DNA of 64,000 nt from Corynespora cassiicola (lineage: Eukaryota; Ascomycota; Dothideomycetes; Pleosporales; Corynesporascaceae), in NCBI GenBank assembly GCA_022059125.1, contig JAEUWY010000005.1:4588001-4652000 (forward strand), in the 5' to 3' direction. The notes below the pieces were generated by a model, which saw only the letters and a list, made by a program, of their open reading frames with translations, did no database searches and was not told where the DNA came from. Shown here in pieces: positions 24,754-36,409 of this stretch; positions within the stretch are counted from its first letter, which is position 1; every line of letters begins with the position of its first letter. Both the position numbers and the translations under genes were made by a program.

Positions 24754-25137
24754 CTAAAAGATCCTCAACCCACGAAAACTCACCTCCCCCCCTCCCCTCC
24801 CCTCCCTAAACCGCTTCATCTTCTCCCCCATCTCCCTCTCCATCTCCTCATGCACAACTCTACACCGCCTCATCCGCTCCTCTTCCTCTGCCCCCATCCC
24901 ACCCTCGTCCTCGCCCGAGTCATACCCCCAACCCCACCCTAGCACCGATCCCACACCGCCGTCCGCGGATCCCCGCCTCGCCCTCCTTTCGACATGGTCT
25001 ACATGCTGTCGTTCCCACCGCCGCGGATGGTAAAGCTGGTGCAGCAGCCCGCGCGGCGATGCACAAACGTCGTGGCCCGGCACCACGGTGACGATGTTTG
25101 GGTTAGCGCCTGTGATGACTTGGACGGGACGGGCCAT
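24754..25137 (-). CDS. Doubtful small hypothetical protein
   Basis: An ATG at 25137 opens a 127-residue frame. Its first part (ARPVQVITGANPNIVTVVPG) looks like ordinary protein. Its second part is an acidic and basic helix rich in Glu, Arg and Met (EEEERMRRCRVVHEEMERE). After a Gly-rich stretch a perfect GTGAGT donor occurs near 24780, so the true gene may splice onward. I could not find a convincing next exon. The strand is strongly G-rich, so the helix could be a composition artefact. No family is recognised. Confidence 0.25.
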   Translation of the reverse strand: MARPVQVITGANPNIVTVVPGHDVCASPRGLLHQLYHPRRWERQHVDHVERRARRGSADGGVGSVLGWGWGYDSGEDEGGMGAEEEERMRRCRVVHEEMEREMGEKMKRFREGRGGGEVSFRGLRIF

Positions 25138-25773
25138 TTTTTTCGGGGGGCACAGCCTATGTATGTGTGTGTGACGTGGGGTGGCGGTGAGCAATGTGCG
25201 AAGCCAGGTTATGCATCAATGGTTGGGGTGTTTAGGACTGTGTGGTGAGGGGGCGGGATTAGATATTCGCCCTTGCTGTCATATACATGCACCGGAGATG
25301 TTTGGAGGGAGGGTTTGTATGGTAGGGAGGTGGATGCAGAGGGGGGAGAAACGGGTGCTGAAATGCTTCGAATCGCGCAAGCATTGGGCGGCGTAAGAAA
25401 GAAAGTCGCTGGGAAAAGAGTGCCGCACATGGCATGTCTTGTTCACAATGTCTTTGAGCATGGATGTTGGGCGTGACTCGGTGTTGAGACAATGAATGGG
25501 CGTTTTTCGTGGTTTCGGGCGAGCAGGGGGCGTTCCTCATGACTCCCACCATCAGGACAATGGCTTGCTAGTTTAGGCCATATTGTTTGCAAATGAAGTA
25601 CGCATTCAGAGGGAATATACAACGTTGGGTTCGGGCAGGGGTATAGTCCTGGTCCCGTACAACAAAGAGAAGGATGGGTCGTAAACAGAGACAGGGCACA
25701 ACTATAGCTGTTTTCGGAAGGGTAGGAAAATCAAACGAGTGTCATCGGCACGCCATGATGCATTCAATCTTCC
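25138..25773. other. Intergenic region
   Basis: This holds the presumed 3' flank of the aldehyde dehydrogenase gene. No gene or structured element is seen. Confidence 0.4.
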
Positions 25774-27638
25774 TCATAGCTTGGAACGTCGTTGTAGGTA
25801 CAGCTTGATACCCGCGGCAACTGCGACCCGTCAGCAAAAAACGAACAACTGCAACGGCCATCGGCTGCATCTCGTCCACTCTAGTCATACAGTGTGAAAT
25901 TCGTCGTGTCGACAGTATCAGAGGTATAAAAGAAATCTAATTAGTGAGCGACTTTGTCACGACTTACCCACAACAGCGGCTACGCTCTTGACGCCAACAA
26001 GACCCAGGAGCCACGCACCCCAGCCCAACGCCTTTCCTTGGCGGTCAAAGTTTGGCTTCAACTCGCTCATGCCCTTGAACTTTTGCAGCTTCTTGGAAGT
26101 GTAAGGTGGGTACCGAACATCCAGCATGCCTTCGAGCCAGGCGGGCGTCTTGGTGATAGATCGACGGTGAGTGAAGACGTCGAAGGAGGCTTTGCCGCGG
26201 TAGGCGCCCTGGCCCGAGCTGCCAACACCGCCAAAGGGCATGGTGGGGATCGAGGCGTGGAAGAATCCGTCATTCATGGAAGCACCTCCGGATCGTGTTT
26301 GCGAAAGCACTGCTCAATGTTAGCATATTGCACGGCATATGCTGTCCAAAGCGGAATTACCCTTCTCCAACTCCTGCTTGTTGCCAAAAGGATACAGCCC
26401 CAGAGGGGTGTCGTGGACCTCGTTGGCAATCCTAATGGCCTCATCCAAGTCCGTGACAGGGAGGATGGGGAGAAGAGGACCAAAGCTCTCGTCCTTGATC
26501 AAGCTGTCATCAACGCTGTCCACCTGAATGACGGTAGGCTCAATGAAGAGGTCGGCCTCGTCCATGGTTCCTCCAAGTACAATCTTGCCGCTCGTCTCGT
26601 CGACCATCTTCTTCAGCCTCTGGAATTGCCTCTGGTTGACGATGCGGCCGTAGTCGGGCGAGTTCTTCGCGCCTTGCGGGTAAAACTCCTGCAGGGCATT
26701 CTTCAACTCGCGCACAAAAGGCTGCACCATCTCCTTGTCAATCAGGGTAAAGTTTTGGGATACGCAGACCTGGCCAGCGTTGAGCGTCTTGGCCCAGAGC
26801 AAACGCCTTGCGGCAAGCCTGGGGTCGGCATGCTTGGTGACAATAGCCGGGTTGCGTCCTCCAAGTTCCAGAGTGACGGGAGTCAGAGTCTCGGCGGCCT
26901 TCTTCGCAATGATGGTGCCCACATTGGCGGATCCTGTGTAAAAGATCTTGTCCCACTTCTGGTCCAGCAGCGCAGTGGTCTCGGGAACAGCGCCCTGGAT
27001 GACAGTGTAGCATGAGGGGTCGAGCGACTCGGAGATGATCTTCTGCATGACGGCGGCGGCATGGGGCGACGACTCGGAGGGCTTGAGCACGGCGGTGCAT
27101 CCTGCCGCGATGGCGCCAATGAGAGGGCCAATGGAGAGCTGGATGGGGAAGTTGAAGGCACTGCGCGCAATCAGTCATTGACAAGTAGCTTTCAATGCGC
27201 ATGGGAAGCACGTACCCAATGATCAGAGCAGCTCCCAACGGATCCTTGCGAATCTTGGGGCTCATAAACTTGTTGGAAAAGTCGACATCCTCGGCAGCTT
27301 CGTCCTTTGCGAAGCGTGCCAGGTTGTTGGACATGAAGATGACATCGTTCATGCACCAGCCAACCTCGGTCAGGTACGTCTCGAAGCCAGACTTGCCAAG
27401 ATCCTTCTGGCAAGCTTCAGCAATGAGGTCCTGGTTGTCTTTGAGTCTGCCAGGGTCAGGATGGGGTGCAGGTGGGCGGGCGTGGAGTGAGTGCTGACCC
27501 CCAGTAGAGCTTGCGCAGCTGCACAAGCCTGAACTCCAATGGACGTGTCTTGTGCGTGAGGAAGCTCGCGCGCACGCGACTGGCAATGGTCGGGATGGAG
27601 TCGAGCTCCGTGTGCTCGAAGGGGGGTAGCTGGACCAT
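25774..27638 (-). CDS. Fatty aldehyde dehydrogenase, class-3 type, membrane-anchored (five exons)
   Basis: Exons on the minus strand are 27638-27499, 27446-27216, 27160-26361, 26309-25968 and 25820-25774, giving 519 residues. The enzyme oxidises medium and long-chain aldehydes to acids with NAD(P). Seen: a cofactor region IFYTGSANVG; the general base Glu222 in LELGGRNP; the nucleophile Cys256 in NAGQVCVSQN; and the class-3 motif LSQTRSGGASMNDGFFH near the substrate site. The last exon encodes VVVAAGIKLYLQRRSKL. With the preceding LLGLVGVKSVAA this makes one hydrophobic C-terminal anchor followed by basic residues, as in Hfd1 and FALDH, which sit on ER or lipid-droplet/mitochondrial membranes. 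If the last intron (145 nt, GTAAGT..CTGAC..CAG) is kept, the protein stops after GKS and loses most of the anchor. Confidence 0.92.
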
Positions 27639-28996
27639 GGCGGAGGCGGAGGGGTTTGGCAGTGTAGTGGTTGGGGTCGCGACGGCCGGCAGAAAAAGGA
27701 AGGACTGGCGTGGAACAGGGCAAAGCTGCAAGGCAATGAGGGGTTCAAAGGGTCTGCAGAAGGCCAGCCCCTTTTGACTTTTGTCGACCCAGTAGTCGTC
27801 GCTCTTCACAGGATCGCGTCTGCAGTGAGCTTGCCTCGGCTCCGAGCGGCTGATCTTCGGCCCCGCTTCTTGAGACGGTTAAAGGCCATAATAGGCTTAG
27901 CGTATACTAATCCAGACGAACAGGCGGGTCCGCAGCTTTGTGTTACTCCGTCCCCGAACGGATGTCCATCGTATAGACGCAGGCGCAAGCATTCCCATTG
28001 GAAGCACGATCAGTCATTTCTCGGACTACACGATTGGCTCCCGTCAGCTTGGCGTGCATTACGCACGAGACCATCAACATCTTATGATGACGGACCAACT
28101 CTCAACACCACATGAGGGTTTGGACAAGAACACGGCTTTTATCATTCTCCCGCTCCACGTCTGCGTGTATGATTGACCATCAGTCATTCGGAATAATACA
28201 TGTCTTTCACAAGGCTGGATTCCATCCTGTAATGGTCGATTCGGAGCCGAACGCGGCAACTTCGGCTGTCGTTGTCGCTGACACCTGTTAGGGCGATTCG
28301 ACAGTGCCAACCCCATCAGCAGTGGTGGAATATAGAGCTTACATGTCCAAGACAAGGAATAATGTGAATTAAACAAACCTGTATTTAGGATTTGATGTAG
28401 AACTGCGGCTCAACTAGCCAAAGTGGGACTCCCATTTTACCAACACCCTATACCTAAAGGTTATTTGTTCGTATAACTTGATGTCTTGTAGTCTAGTTTT
28501 ATTTATGTACTAGTCTTGCTGTCTGTAGGTAGTAAGGTCCGCTTCTGGCTCAAGCCAGGCAATGGGCTACGGGTTTAGAACTCTTAGATACCAAGTCACA
28601 TCGCTTTTTAGCAACGAAAGAAATGTTTTTCTATTGGAATACGTGTAGATTGAACAAAGTCAAATTGCGCTAGGACTTGTAGCCTTTTACCTATGCCACA
28701 GGCCTCTTTTATGCTGATATGCTGCTGCGTTTGACCTCTTGGCTATACCAAACAACACGCTTTATTCGTTAAGTCGATGTCAAGGATGGAGTTTTAGATC
28801 AAGACCTGGTTCCACTGCCAAGCTCGTTACAACATTCACTACCAGACTACTTGCAAGACTTTCACTCTCTACCCCAAGGCAAACGGAAATGTCACCACCT
28901 ACTGTTTATCTTTGAGCCTTTTTCTTGTCTTTCTCCCATTGAACTTCCACATAACATCAGCCCTACCTTCTCGATCACGTACCCACATCCTCAAAA
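27639..28996. other. Intergenic region between divergent genes
   Basis: It separates the aldehyde dehydrogenase gene (minus) from the RING-type gene (plus) and contains both promoters. The section 28380-28750 is AT-rich. I see no coding sequence or repeats. Confidence 0.4.
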
Positions 28997-29965
28997 ATGG
29001 CAACACGCAGGGCCATCTTCATGCGTGATCACACATCATCCACTCTTTGGGGCAACGAATGCGGCATTTGCGATGGAGTTCCTCTCACTGAAGACATCCT
29101 GCGCATCGTAAACATCAACGGCTGCGGTCACTGCTTTGACGAGGTCTGCCTTGCGGTGTACCTCCAGACTATCCCCGACGATGAGAAGAAGTGCCCTGTC
29201 TGTGGCGTCGTCTGGCTCCCCGAACTTCTATCTGCCGATGGTTCGTTTCTCACAGGCTCCCTTGCGCGGGACGGCGAACATGAACCACTCATCCGACTCT
29301 TGAGGCGACTGAGGGTTGACCCTCATACCTATACCACGGCATCTAACACTTGTTCAGATGATGGCTCTGGCGATGAGGATATGGTAGCAGGCGCACGTAC
29401 CGAGAATACAGCATCCGACTTTCAATCAGGAAATGACACCGCTTCTTCCTCGGTTGGCAACCAGCAGGATGACCAGAACGAAGAAGAAGTCGAAGGTATG
29501 CACATTCTTTCATTGATGCAATTCAACAATTAGCCTGCTAACTCGACAGACCCACTCTTTCTCGAGATGCACGGCGAACCAGTCCTGCAGCCCTACGAGA
29601 ACATGGACATGGGCGAGGACGGTCCCCTGCATTCATCGAATTCTCTCCAGTTCAACCGACAAACCTTGTCCCACGGCACTGACGGTCCAAACACGGGCCC
29701 CCAAGAATTCAGAAACTGGGTGGAAGAGCGCAACGTGCGACGGGAGCTCCAGCGTCGAGAGAGAAGCGTCCGGCGGCGCGAAGCTCATGTTCTTCGCTGG
29801 GAGACGGGTGCCCGGTACATCGGCCGAGTCACCGCACGCCAGCACCGCCAGCAACAGCAGCTCATGGCCCGTCACCGACGCGAGTTGGCCCGTATGATGC
29901 GTGAGCATCGGGAAGAATTGGATGCTTTGATTGAATATCCATACATGAACTTTGATGATGCTTGA
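28997..29965 (+). CDS. RING-variant zinc-finger protein with C-terminal coiled coil (two exons)
   Basis: Exon 1 is 28997-29495 and exon 2 is 29550-29965, joined by a GTATGC..GCTAAC..CAG intron of 54 nt, giving 304 residues. Residues 22-69 form a RING-like pattern: Cys22, Cys25, Cys43, His45, Asp48, Cys51, Cys66, Cys69. The fifth zinc position, usually Cys, is Asp48, with an extra cysteine at 46. RING proteins usually act as ubiquitin ligases. The middle is acidic and Ser/Asp-rich. The last 90 residues (from NWVEERNVRRELQRRERSVR on) are highly charged and Arg-rich and predict a long coiled coil. Similar short RING proteins with a charged coiled coil are frequent in ascomycetes and mostly uncharacterised. 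Confidence 0.85.
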
Positions 29966-31020
29966 ATCTACGGGTTTATTTCATCGATGATGCCCTTCTC
30001 ACCATTCGCAGCTTTGCTGCAGTTCAATAACATTTGTCGGATAAGTGACGGAATAAAGAGGATTCGTCCGTGGTCCAGCGCGGAAGCATCGATGTACTAG
30101 TAAAGAAGCTTTGACTTGATCCAGTCACTCACCTTCACTGCTTGATGATCATCCAATTTGCATTTGTTGCGCATCTTAGATGCATCCGTTACTGGTGCTT
30201 ATGGTGCTCGCCGCCTATTGAAAGATACCATTCACTAATCGAGAAGTTTAATGATGGCTGTTAGATAAGATATGCTACCCAAACTGGGGGGAGGGCTGTG
30301 TGAGTGATGAGATCGCCTACTCTTGCTTCAAATCCTAAACCGGAAGAGATCAACTTCAATACGCTCTAATACGCTCTAATACGCCCCAATACGCTCTAAT
30401 ACGCGCTGAATATATGACGAACTTCTGTGTCAAACAGTGTTCAAGATACAAAAGCAACGCCGCCAATATGCTAGACATGCCCTTCATCCATATGCAAGAT
30501 GTCTATAATCATGTACGTAGATTGGCAACTGCATGGATAGTCATGACTAATGTACAATGCGTACTTGAGTATATGAAGGGAAGCGAGTTGTTTCTTGACG
30601 GAGTACAACGCCCTAATACTTATAATTCGGCGCAGCAACGCCGTGCGTCGTGCGGGGTCGACCATGGACGGTCCATGAACGGACAATAGACGGATCATCC
30701 GGAGCTCGTTGTTTAATGTGAAAACGCTGTGCGACCAGAGAAATGGTCAAAAACTCAAAACCTGAGATCCCAGGGTACATACCATTCGCCGAGCTGGACT
30801 TGTCGAACAAGCATCCAGGAGACGGCTTTTTCCGCAAGACACACCACCATCCACGGGTTTCCGAACGCTTTTGTCCGAGATGCTGGCTCATTTGTTTACT
30901 GTAGAGAGGGGTTATTTATAAAGAGAATGTTCATGCTGGTTGAGAAACACCAGATTTGATTTGTTGTTCTTGCAGCCGAACACTTTCATCTTTTGTGTGC
31001 TTTCCCCGACACCCGCGACC
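29966..31020. other. Intergenic region with a minisatellite
   Basis: Apart from the 10-bp tandem repeat listed separately, no supported gene is seen. A TTATTTATAAA stretch near 30911 lies about 100 bases before the P450 start and could be its TATA-like element. Confidence 0.4.
30357..30410. repeat. Tandem 10-bp repeat, about five copies
   Basis: The unit ACGCTCTAAT begins at 30361, 30371, 30381, 30391 and 30401. Three copies are exact, the third reads ACGCCCCAAT and the last has decayed to ACGCGCTGAA. It lies between two genes and looks like a simple minisatellite. Confidence 0.9.
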
Positions 31021-32842
31021 ATGGGCCAGCAAATCTCCACAGTGACTGCAGAGGTACTCAAGATGCCCTCGGATTACACATGGGTGTATCTTACCGTTGT
31101 CGGTCTGCTTTCCCTTCGATGGGTCGCCTCCCACCTCCTGACCAGGAAGTCCAACGTCCCCTTATACAACCCTAAGAAATGGTACGAGCTCTCAAATTCT
31201 AGAGCAAAACTCCAGGTACTCTTCAATTTGAGAGAGACGTTAGACGTCTGGTTCGCAGAGCACCCTGAGCAACCAATCCGAGTGCTCACCGACATGGGCG
31301 AGATGACAGTCGTGAGCCCGAAACTGGCGAACGCCATCAAGAGCGACTCGCGCCTAAGCTTCGCAAGAGCGAACAACCCGGTACGTCTATTTGAACTGGA
31401 TATCGACCCATGGAGTGGTGGATGTTAACTGTGAACTCAGCAATTCCATCATGAGGTTGCTGGATTTGACCCTTTTCGCGAGGCCGGAAAAGATTCGGCA
31501 AAATTGACAAAGACGGTCATAAACAAAGATTTGACCAAGTTACTTAGTGAGTTCTTAACATCACCCTTCAATCACGGTTTGGGCCTTCCATTAATATGAA
31601 AAAGACAAAGTCACCTGGCCGCTTGCTCAAGAGGCGCTGCTTGCGTTCCCACATTATCTCGGCACCGAGACCGGTAAGCAACCATTCGAAACTACATGGA
31701 ATGTAATAAGAAAGCAGGATCGAGGCTAACTTGTCAGAATGGCGGAAGATCCCGCTCAAGGCTACTATATTGCCTTTGATTGGCCGTCTGTCCAGCCGCG
31801 TATTCGTTGGCGAAGAACTATGCAGAAATGAGGAATGGCTCAGGATCATTTCAGAATATGCTGCAGACAGCTTCATTGCAGCGGATCAGCTTCGCCTCTG
31901 GCCGAAACCTCTGCGCCGTCTCGTCTCGAACTTTAACTCCCATAGCCTACGATTGCGAAAACAAATGAGCGATGCCCATGGTATCATTGACCCGATACGG
32001 GAAAAACGTCGGGTTTTGAAAGCAGAGGCCGCTTCGAGAGGGGAAAAGCTCCACTTTGATGACGCTATGGAATGGTTCGACCGTGAATCTGGTGGAACCC
32101 ATAATGAGGCGGCTCTGCAGGTATTCCTGTCTTTGGTGGCCATCCATACAACCTCGGACCTCGTCAGCCAACTCATGACCGACCTGTCGCTGCACCCTGA
32201 GATTATTCCCGATCTGAAAGAAGAAATAGTCAGGGTCCTCGGCGAGGAGGGTTGGACCAAGTCTGCATTATTCAAAATGAGGCTTCTCGACAGTGCTATA
32301 AAGGAATCACAGAGGTTGAAACCTGTCATTGACCGTAAGTGGCGCACACATCCCGAAAACTATGCCCCAGCTTACCAGCTCTTTTGCGTATTTTAGCTAC
32401 AATGCTGCGCGCCCCGGCTGAAGATTACACGCTCCCGGACGGGACCATTATCCCGAAGGATCATATTGTCGCTGTATCGACGCATGCAATGCGGGACCCT
32501 GCCATTTACAAGGACCCGGAAACTTGGGATGGATATCGTTTCTTCCGACAGAGGCAACAGTCGGGCAAGGATCTTAGTGCTCAGTTGGTTACGACATCAC
32601 CAGAACACTTGGGATTCGGGCACGGATTGCACTCTTGCCCCGGCCGTTTCTTTGCGGCCAACGAGATCAAGCTTGCCATGGTTTTCGTGCTGCTTCAATA
32701 TGAGTGGAGGCTTCTTCCAGGGGCAAAACCGCAGACAATGAACTGGGGCACCGCTCGCAACTCGGATCCCTCGATCGAGATTGAGATTCGCCATACTGCT
32801 CGTATCGACATCGATCCGAAAGCCGGTATTGTTTTTGTATAG
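31021..32842 (+). CDS. Cytochrome P450 monooxygenase (five exons)
   Basis: Exons 31021-31380, 31441-31546, 31605-31673, 31738-32334 and 32397-32842 give 525 residues. Seen: an N-terminal membrane anchor (about residues 20-42, WVYLTVVGLLSLRW); the I-helix oxygen-binding region AIHTTS at 313-318; the K-helix ExxR as Glu368-Arg371; a PETWDGYRF segment; and the heme-binding loop FGHGLHSCPGR with Cys458 as ligand. Fungal P450s with this layout sit on the ER. The sequence style (SSRVFVGEELCRN, DLVSQLMTDL) is that of the ent-kaurene oxidase/CYP503-like and CYP68-like group that oxidises terpenoids and related lipids. That placement is from memory of the family. There is no terpene cyclase, polyketide synthase or NRPS within the window, so it looks like a stand-alone P450. 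Confidence 0.92.
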
Positions 32843-35539
32843 GAGGGATCAAGAGTGGTAGGATATGGAACAGACCAACTTTCAAAGCTAATTCTTCTCG
32901 GGATTCGAATGGACCGAATGCAGGGCATGAAGTAGCACCTACCCTCAGACTTGGCCTTTGAGAGAATTCTTGGACGGGGTGCAGGTAGGGCTGTGAATGG
33001 CTATAGACACAATCTCAGAATGGCACATGGTGTAAACTCAATGTATGGCTTCTTTCTTATTTCCGTATATGCAATGCTACGTATTCATCATCCGAACCCC
33101 ATTTGCCAACCTCTGCTGCAGAAGTATAGCCCCTTCCTAACATCCACGACCCTATACCCACCAACCACATCCTCCCCTCCGGTCCAATTCCCTAATCCAC
33201 CATCCCATCCCAATCTCCCATCCCCTACGTCACCCAAACCCACTCTCATTCAGCCTCACCCACGCCGCTCCTCCGGCCCCTCCCGCTCCAACTCAAGCCA
33301 CCCAACCAACATCCGCCCACTCTGCAAACACGAAACACGAAGAAAAGGCCCTACAACCGACCGACCCACAAACGACCCGCACAGCTCAGCCCCAAAAACC
33401 CGCTCTCCAACAAAACCTAAAGATCCCAGTCCAGCTGACAACCCACTCGCGATCGGGCCCTCCGAACCGCGCGCGCTATACTGGAAGCGGGGCCGGGCAG
33501 GGGTGCCACGTGCGGAGGGTCGCCGGAAAGGAAAAGGGACGTTTTTTGGGGGGTAACGCACGAGTGCCGGATTCGGTAGTCGGGAGCTGGGTTGTAGTAG
33601 GAATTGGTATGGCGTGTATGTACGTACCTAGGTGTGTATGGCTGGCGGCCGAGTGGTGGGTGGGTGGGTGGGTGGTGTGTGCTCGGAGGTGCGTAGGCGA
33701 GGCCGAGGGGATGCGCGTCTTGCATCGAGAGAGAGATGTCGAGACGGGGGCTCCGGGAGGAGGATGTGCGATGGGATGAATGGCCTCTGTTGGACGCACA
33801 ATGGACGGACGGGATGGACGGAGGGAGGGTTTGCGTATCCCCTTTTGCGCGCTGCGTTCTGCTGGCCACTCGCCGATTTCCACTCTCCGGTCCGCAACCC
33901 GCTCCGTCCTCCGATCGCACACCAGAACAGAAGGTCCAAACCCATCACCAGCTGAATGTCCGTCGATCGCCCATCTCCCACGGCCTTGGTCGCAGCGAAT
34001 CAGTATGTCAAAGTTGGCGTTTTGCTGCCGGAAGCGAGGAGCGGGTATACGCGCCCCCCCCCTCCCATCGCAGCCGAACTCCATTCCGGGACGGACGTCG
34101 TATTTGCCCTCTCGCCTCGCTTTGCCCTGCCTGGCTGGCACCTACATGGGCGTGTGGTGGTGGCTACGCATATATCCGTTTTCCGCAGGACTGCTTATCG
34201 GTTCGAGAGCCGCGCCTGTACCTACCCTTGGTAAACGCACGTGTCGGACCACGCGGACGGGATTCTGGACAGGGCGCGGTAGACAGGGCTGGGCTGGGAT
34301 GGCGTTTGGGGGCCGCGGAGGGGAGCGAGGAGCTGAGTCTGGATTGGGGGCGCTAGGCTGGATTGGGGGGTGTGGTGACGGATTGGGAGGGGAGAACCGT
34401 GGTTGGGAGGTGGGGAAGGGGAGAGCTTGATCGATCGGGAGGGTGGTGGTTTGTTTGGGGAATGGAGGGAGTGGTGAGGGAGTGACGATTATATGATGTT
34501 TGTATATACAGATGCCAATCTATGGACAACGAACAACGGACCCAAGCCCAGCAGAACAGAAGAAGGGAATTAGACAGCAAGATGCGGAATTAACAAGGCG
34601 AAGACTAGCTTCCTTGCCTACGTACATACAAAATGACTAGAAATGCACCCTCGGGAGATAACAACGGAAAGTGAAGAAAGATCGCAAGTATGTACCCGAA
34701 AATCGAACGAGAATGGGGAGGAGACTGCAAAAGCTAGAGGGGAAAAACGCCACAGCGCGGCAGTAGCAGCAGCAGAGCACACTCCCCGCGTTTTACCCGT
34801 TGCGTGCTCGTGTACGCACTATTCGCGGTTTAGCCAACGCTGTCCAGCCTCGAGCCATCTCAGCCCTAATCGTCAGCCTTACACCCCAACCCATCGCCAA
34901 GCCGAAAACAAAAGGAAATCCGAGATAACCATGAAGCCTAAGAAACATTAACCAGGAATGTGTTGCGCGCGTGAGTCTTTGTCAGTCATTGCTCGTGCAC
35001 CAACCCCCCCTCCCATCTACCCACCCTTCCCTCTCCAATTTCCAACGCCGTCGCTAAAGCCAACGCCAACGCTAAAACCATTTCCCATGGACTGGTCGAG
35101 CCCAGAACGTCCAAAACGCGCAAGTGTATGCTTTTAAAAGGGTATAGTGCCAGCACCGTACAGGAGGGAATAAAACGACCTAGTGTATCGAACGGGTATG
35201 TAGATCCGGGGATTGAAGCAGTCTAGAAACATCCAAAGTGAAAGAGCAGGGTTGTTGTTTTTCGAGGGAGGCGCAAAAAATGGAGCCGGTGGCATGACGT
35301 GCGTGATGGCAGCGGGAGAGCAAGGAACGAAGCGCCGCGGGAGATGCAATGGATGGGTCGAGAACGTGTGCATGTGGGGAGAGCGCTTGCGGAAAATTTC
35401 GAGATGTGCATGACGCGTTCGCGGTGAGTGATTCGAGTGTGATGGTTCGGGGGGTTCGTCCTAAGAAAGGTAGTTTGAAGACGTCAAGTGCGCCGAGCTG
35501 AGCGTAATGCTGCAGAAAGAGCAGACAAGGAGTGGGTTT
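32843..35539. other. Gene-free region with strong strand composition bias
   Basis: About 2.7 kb have no supported gene. The stretch 33120-33480 is C- and A-rich on the plus strand, while 33480-34460 is very G-rich. This produces many overlapping open frames without any domain. A four-run G-quadruplex motif is listed separately. Confidence 0.4.
33658..33672 (+). other. Perfect G-quadruplex motif
   Basis: Four GGG runs at 33658, 33662, 33666 and 33670 are separated by single T bases, the shortest-loop and usually most stable G-quadruplex form. It lies in a G-rich, gene-free stretch. Confidence 0.7.
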
Positions 35540-36409
35540 TCATCGAGTCATCAGGATCTGCTGGATTTGGGCCAGTGTTGGGTCTTCGGCAAGCCACTTG
35601 CCCTGAGAGGTGTCTTGCGAGCGGAGCGTGTTCTCGACGTACGTATCCGAGATGGAGAGGAGTTCCTATCCGCGGAGCAATCAGCCATCAAATTTTCTTC
35701 TGGCGATGGCGTTTCATGTTCTCGTCTGACGTACCATTCGTAGCGTGTTGTCGGCGGCCTGGAGTTGGCTGAGGTGGCTCGCGTTGGGTTTCTGGCCACG
35801 CAGGATGGAATTCCTGGTATTCATCCACCGCAGTCCAGCATGGGCCCGTAGATAGGCTCTCTGGCATTGAAACCGGCGCACCGCAGCATCAATAATGATC
35901 CTGTGTTCTGACGTCAGCCTGGGGCTTCCTAAAAACCACCCGCCCTTGGCTCTCATCTCATCATCGGCTCATCCCAAAGCGGATACTGCCAGTTCGACGT
36001 CAATGGATACAGCAAATGGTTGCTTACGTCCTGAGCTGTTGCTTCTCCCGCTCCGGGTCGCCGCCAGGAGCCCCGCTGCTGGCGGCGAAGGGAGTCTCGA
36101 GAATCGCCTGGGCCTCGGTTTGGCATTGGCGGAGGAGCGAGTAGCCCTCAAGGTAGTACTCCTCGGCCGTGGGGGAGGCGCGCAGTTGACTGAGATAGTA
36201 CTGCAAGTTGCGAAAGTCGGTCATGATCTCCGCAATGCGGATGGCGCGGGCATCGTTGACTGAGAATGGTGTATCAGTTGAGCAGTCCAGGACACAATTG
36301 GAGAGTGAATTGCCAGGAGACGACGTCCTCGGGCTGGTGATGGGACTCGGATGGGACTTGGGGCAATGGTGCGAAGGGGGGAAGGGGTAGTCTTACGACC
36401 GTCAGACAT
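35540..36409 (-). CDS. Conserved-looking helical protein of unknown function, 178 aa (four exons)
   Basis: Exons on the minus strand are 36409-36397 (only 13 nt), 36259-36028, 35900-35735 and 35665-35540. All joins keep frame with good GTAAGA, GTAAGC and GTACGT donors. The protein starts MSDGLNDARAIRIAEIMTDF and is almost all helix. Parts are RNLQYYLSQLRASPTAEEYY, an internal RRFQCQRAYLRAHAGLRWMN stretch rich in Arg and aromatic residues, and the C-terminal end LAEDPTLAQIQQILMTR. A TTATATAA element at 36543-36550 lies about 130 bases upstream. The gene stands beside core genes, and such compact helical proteins are often small subunits of larger complexes. I do not recognise the family and assign no function. 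Confidence 0.8.

Noticed and set aside
24511..24942. Plus-strand frame of 143 codons
   Set aside because: It is Pro/Leu/His low complexity from a C-rich strand and lies opposite a slightly better minus-strand candidate.
30357..30410. Possible CRISPR-like array
   Set aside because: The 10-bp units are contiguous without spacers, and this is a fungal nuclear sequence, so it is a minisatellite.
25774..32842. Aldehyde dehydrogenase, RING protein and P450 as a secondary-metabolite cluster
   Set aside because: There is no backbone synthase, transporter or pathway regulator between them, and spacing is wide. The aldehyde dehydrogenase looks like a housekeeping lipid enzyme.
33417..34430. Several long overlapping frames on both strands
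   Set aside because: They result from strong GC skew; none has a domain, a good start or splice sites.
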